Origin: JAAFHN01 sp031421855
GTDB taxonomy: Bacteria > Pseudomonadota > Gammaproteobacteria > Burkholderiales > Burkholderiaceae_C
Assembly (NCBI GenBank): GCA_031421855.1
Contig: JANOPN010000208.1
Span: 1 to 7,132, forward strand
Direction: 5' to 3'
DNA: 7,132 nt
Of the stretch, positions 5,261 to 7,132 are shown one piece after another. Position numbers and translations under genes: made by a program. The notes below the pieces were generated by a model that saw only the letters and a program-made list of their open reading frames with translations, was not told the DNA's origin and made no database searches. How positions within the stretch are numbered: position 1 is the stretch's first letter; every line of letters begins with the position of its first letter.

Positions 5261-6103
5261 CTACATGCGTGAAAACAACTCGTGATACGCCCGGCTCACC
5301 GGCAATTCGCGTGCATGGGCTTTGATGCGCAAAAACAATCGCCCAGACTCATCTCGGTGGCTGCTGAGCACATGGGCCAGGTTAACCAAAGTTGAGCGGT
5401 GAATGCGCTTGAACCGTTGGGGGTCAAGCTGGGCTTCAAGCTCCGAGATCGAGGTTCGCAGCAGTTTTTCACCATTGCCGAGAACCACACAGGTGTACTT
5501 ATCGGCGGCATCAAAGTACAGCACCTCGCTGACATCAATTTGCAGCACCTGCTCGCCCTTGGCATTGCGTTCGTGGGCGCGCACATAGCGCAGGTGGCCG
5601 CTGGCCACGGGTGACCCAGTACCTGCGGCCTGGGCCAATTCGCTCAGGGTTTGCGGATCGGCAGCTTTCAATAGCCGCTGCAAAACGCTGGCCAGGTCGG
5701 GGGTCGGGTTTGGCGACGCGAGCGGTGGCGACTGCGAAGCCGTCGTTGACAGACGCGCCTTGATTCGCTCGACGCACTTGACGAGTCGCTCAGTGTTGAC
5801 GGGCTTGAGCAAATAGACAACCGCACCGTCGTCGAAGGCTTGCACGGCGTATTGGTCATAGGCCGTCACAAATACGCAAAGCGTGTCGCACTCGATGCCC
5901 TGTGCGACTTCCAAGCCGCTTAAGCCGGGCATTTGGATGTCTAAAAACGCCACGTCTGGCTGCAGCGCCTCAATTTGTTTGGCGGCTTCGACCCCGTTGG
6001 CACACAAAGCCACCACCTCAAGCTCGGGCCATGCAGACTTGAGTTGGTCTTTGAGGTAGCGTGACAAGTGGGTTTCATCGTCGGCGATCAGGGCTCGGGT
6101 CAT
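5261..6103 (-). CDS. LytTR-family (LytR/AlgR type) response regulator
   Basis: Cytoplasmic two-component response regulator of 280 residues. The receiver domain (1-118) has the acidic pair Asp8-Asp9, the phospho-acceptor Asp55 in DVAFLDIQMPGLSG, Thr80 in FVTAYDQYAV and Lys100 in YLLKPVN. A Ser/Pro-rich linker (about 119-137) is followed by a helical stretch. The LytTR DNA-binding domain (about 171-279) has VLYFDAADKYTCVVLGNGEKLLRTS (194-218), the core FKRIHRSTLVNLAHV (231-245), and a C-terminal ELPVSRAYHELF. The ATG at 6101-6103 overlaps the sensor kinase stop as ATGA, and AAGG lies 6 bases upstream, so the start is secure and coupled. LytTR regulators usually bind direct repeats upstream of their targets; none is obvious here. 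The next gene, DUF4160, follows after 110 bases without a clear terminator. Confidence 0.96.
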   Translation of the reverse strand: MTRALIADDETHLSRYLKDQLKSAWPELEVVALCANGVEAAKQIEALQPDVAFLDIQMPGLSGLEVAQGIECDTLCVFVTAYDQYAVQAFDDGAVVYLLKPVNTERLVKCVERIKARLSTTASQSPPLASPNPTPDLASVLQRLLKAADPQTLSELAQAAGTGSPVASGHLRYVRAHERNAKGEQVLQIDVSEVLYFDAADKYTCVVLGNGEKLLRTSISELEAQLDPQRFKRIHRSTLVNLAHVLSSHRDESGRLFLRIKAHARELPVSRAYHELFSRM

Positions 6104-7132
6104 GCGGTGCCTTGTGGGCTGGTTGGGGGGTTCAATTCGACCGATTTGGGATCAAATTCGACCTTGGTCACGGTATTCATTGACTCAGATGCTATAGATA
6201 ATGTAGCGTTTTCACCGAACACGTTGACCAATCGGGCCCGCACATTTTGCATGCCGGTGCCACTGCCTGCCTTGGGTCCGCGCCGGGCAGCGCCGCCGGG
6301 GTTGAGCCCGGCGCCGTCGTCGATGACGCTGATGCACGCTCGCCTGGGCGACGTTGTCGACCATTCGGCGCGAATCGTGATCGTGCCGCCTTCAATTTTG
6401 GGTTCAAGACCATACTTGATGGCGTTTTCAACGAGCGGCTGTAGCAAGAGCGGGGCAAAAGCCATGGCTCGCATGTCGTCGGGTACGTCGAATCGAAACC
6501 GCAGCCGATCACCCATTCGCACGGCCATGACCTCCAAGTAACGTTGCAACAAGTGCATTTCATCGTTCAGCGTGGCGTGGGTGTGGCGCGACGCATCCAG
6601 CGTGGAGCGCAAATAATCGATGAAGGCCTCCAACATTTGTTTCGCTTTGGCGGGTTCATAGTCCACCAAAGCTTGCACATTAGCCAAAGTGTTGAACAAA
6701 AAATGGGGCTCGATCTGTGCCTGCAGCGCGCGCAGCTCGGCGTGGCTGGCCTGTGCGCGCAGCGAAGCCTCCAGCTCACGCGACTGCGCCTCGTCAGTCT
6801 CGGCGCGCAATCGCCGCGTCTGGCTCTCCATGAACAACATCCACAACATGCAGCCTGCCAAAGCAATCGTCAGCAGGCCCATCGTCAGCCGAGGCGAGCG
6901 AGCCATGTTGGCCAAGAAGTTTCGGCCCATGAGGCCAAACGCCAATGTGTAGCCCGACACCACGCCGCTGAGCATGATGCCCACGATCACGCAGCCTCGC
7001 ACCAGCGGTTTGAGGTTTTGAAGCCCCCCTTTAAACACAAAGCGCGACACGATTTCGAAGTAAAAATGGATCGAATACCCAATGCAATTGGAGATCAGCA
7101 AAGTCTCCAAAAACGTCGGTATCCACTGCGCG
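6100..7132 (-). CDS. LytS/YehU-type sensor histidine kinase (5' end beyond window)
   Basis: Inner-membrane sensor kinase that would phosphorylate the adjacent LytTR regulator. The frame is open to the right edge and reads WIPTFLETLLISNCIGYSIHFYF there, so the gene starts outside. The TTG at 7108-7110 is an internal Leu. At least three hydrophobic segments are seen, roughly codons 7045-7100, 6930-6995 and 6830-6885. A charged coiled-coil linker (SQTRRLRAETDEAQSRELEA) precedes the His_kinase (PF06580) H-box QAQIEPHFLFNTLANVQALV, with the phospho-acceptor His encoded at 6703-6705. The ATPase part shows LLLQPLVENAIKYGLEP (N box), VIDDGAGLN (G1) and GSGTGMQNVRARL (G2). No periplasmic or PAS sensor domain is visible in the part present, so the signal may be sensed within the membrane. 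It ends with TGA overlapping the regulator start. Confidence 0.94.
   Translation of the reverse strand, partial: AQWIPTFLETLLISNCIGYSIHFYFEIVSRFVFKGGLQNLKPLVRGCVIVGIMLSGVVSGYTLAFGLMGRNFLANMARSPRLTMGLLTIALAGCMLWMLFMESQTRRLRAETDEAQSRELEASLRAQASHAELRALQAQIEPHFLFNTLANVQALVDYEPAKAKQMLEAFIDYLRSTLDASRHTHATLNDEMHLLQRYLEVMAVRMGDRLRFRFDVPDDMRAMAFAPLLLQPLVENAIKYGLEPKIEGGTITIRAEWSTTSPRRACISVIDDGAGLNPGGAARRGPKAGSGTGMQNVRARLVNVFGENATLSIASESMNTVTKVEFDPKSVELNPPTSPQGTA

Overview
The window looks like chromosomal DNA of a betaproteobacterium in the order Burkholderiales, probably near Comamonadaceae. This is inferred from the G+C-rich coding style, a Bug-type (TctC-like) solute receptor gene, a GcvA-type LysR regulator, and a PurU close to those typical of that group. 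There was no database search, so the placement is provisional. I see no rRNA, tRNA, CRISPR array, insertion sequence or phage gene.

Bases 1-1760 are read on the + strand. They hold the 3' part of a branched-chain-amino-acid-type ABC solute-binding protein. After 45 bases comes a Bug-family tripartite tricarboxylate receptor gene. The Bug gene carries one in-frame TAA at 1461-1463, and homologous coding continues in the same frame to 1760, so it is a nonsense-interrupted gene unless the TAA is a sequencing error. An 11-base direct repeat around a T7 tract directly abuts its start codon.

Everything from 1815 to the right edge is read on the - strand. In transcription order, right to left, the genes are: a LytS/YehU-type sensor histidine kinase (5' end outside the window); its LytTR response regulator, joined by an ATGA overlap; a DUF4160-DUF2442 small-protein pair with a 17-base overlap; a PfkB/ribokinase-family kinase; purU (formyltetrahydrofolate deformylase), whose TTG start overlaps the kinase stop as TTGA; and a GcvA-type LysR regulator, which faces the Bug gene tail to tail.

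Three pairs look translationally coupled: kinase/regulator, DUF4160/DUF2442 and pfkB/purU. The two-component pair senses an unknown envelope or membrane signal. PurU releases formate and tetrahydrofolate from 10-formyl-tetrahydrofolate. The substrate of the coupled PfkB kinase is unknown, and that coupling is the most interesting metabolic link here. The small pair resembles a toxin-antitoxin-type module, and a perfect 7-base inverted repeat covers the start codon of its first gene. I did not find a convincing large undescribed system. The candidates most worth following are the small-protein pair with its structured start, the pfkB-purU coupling, and the interrupted Bug receptor.
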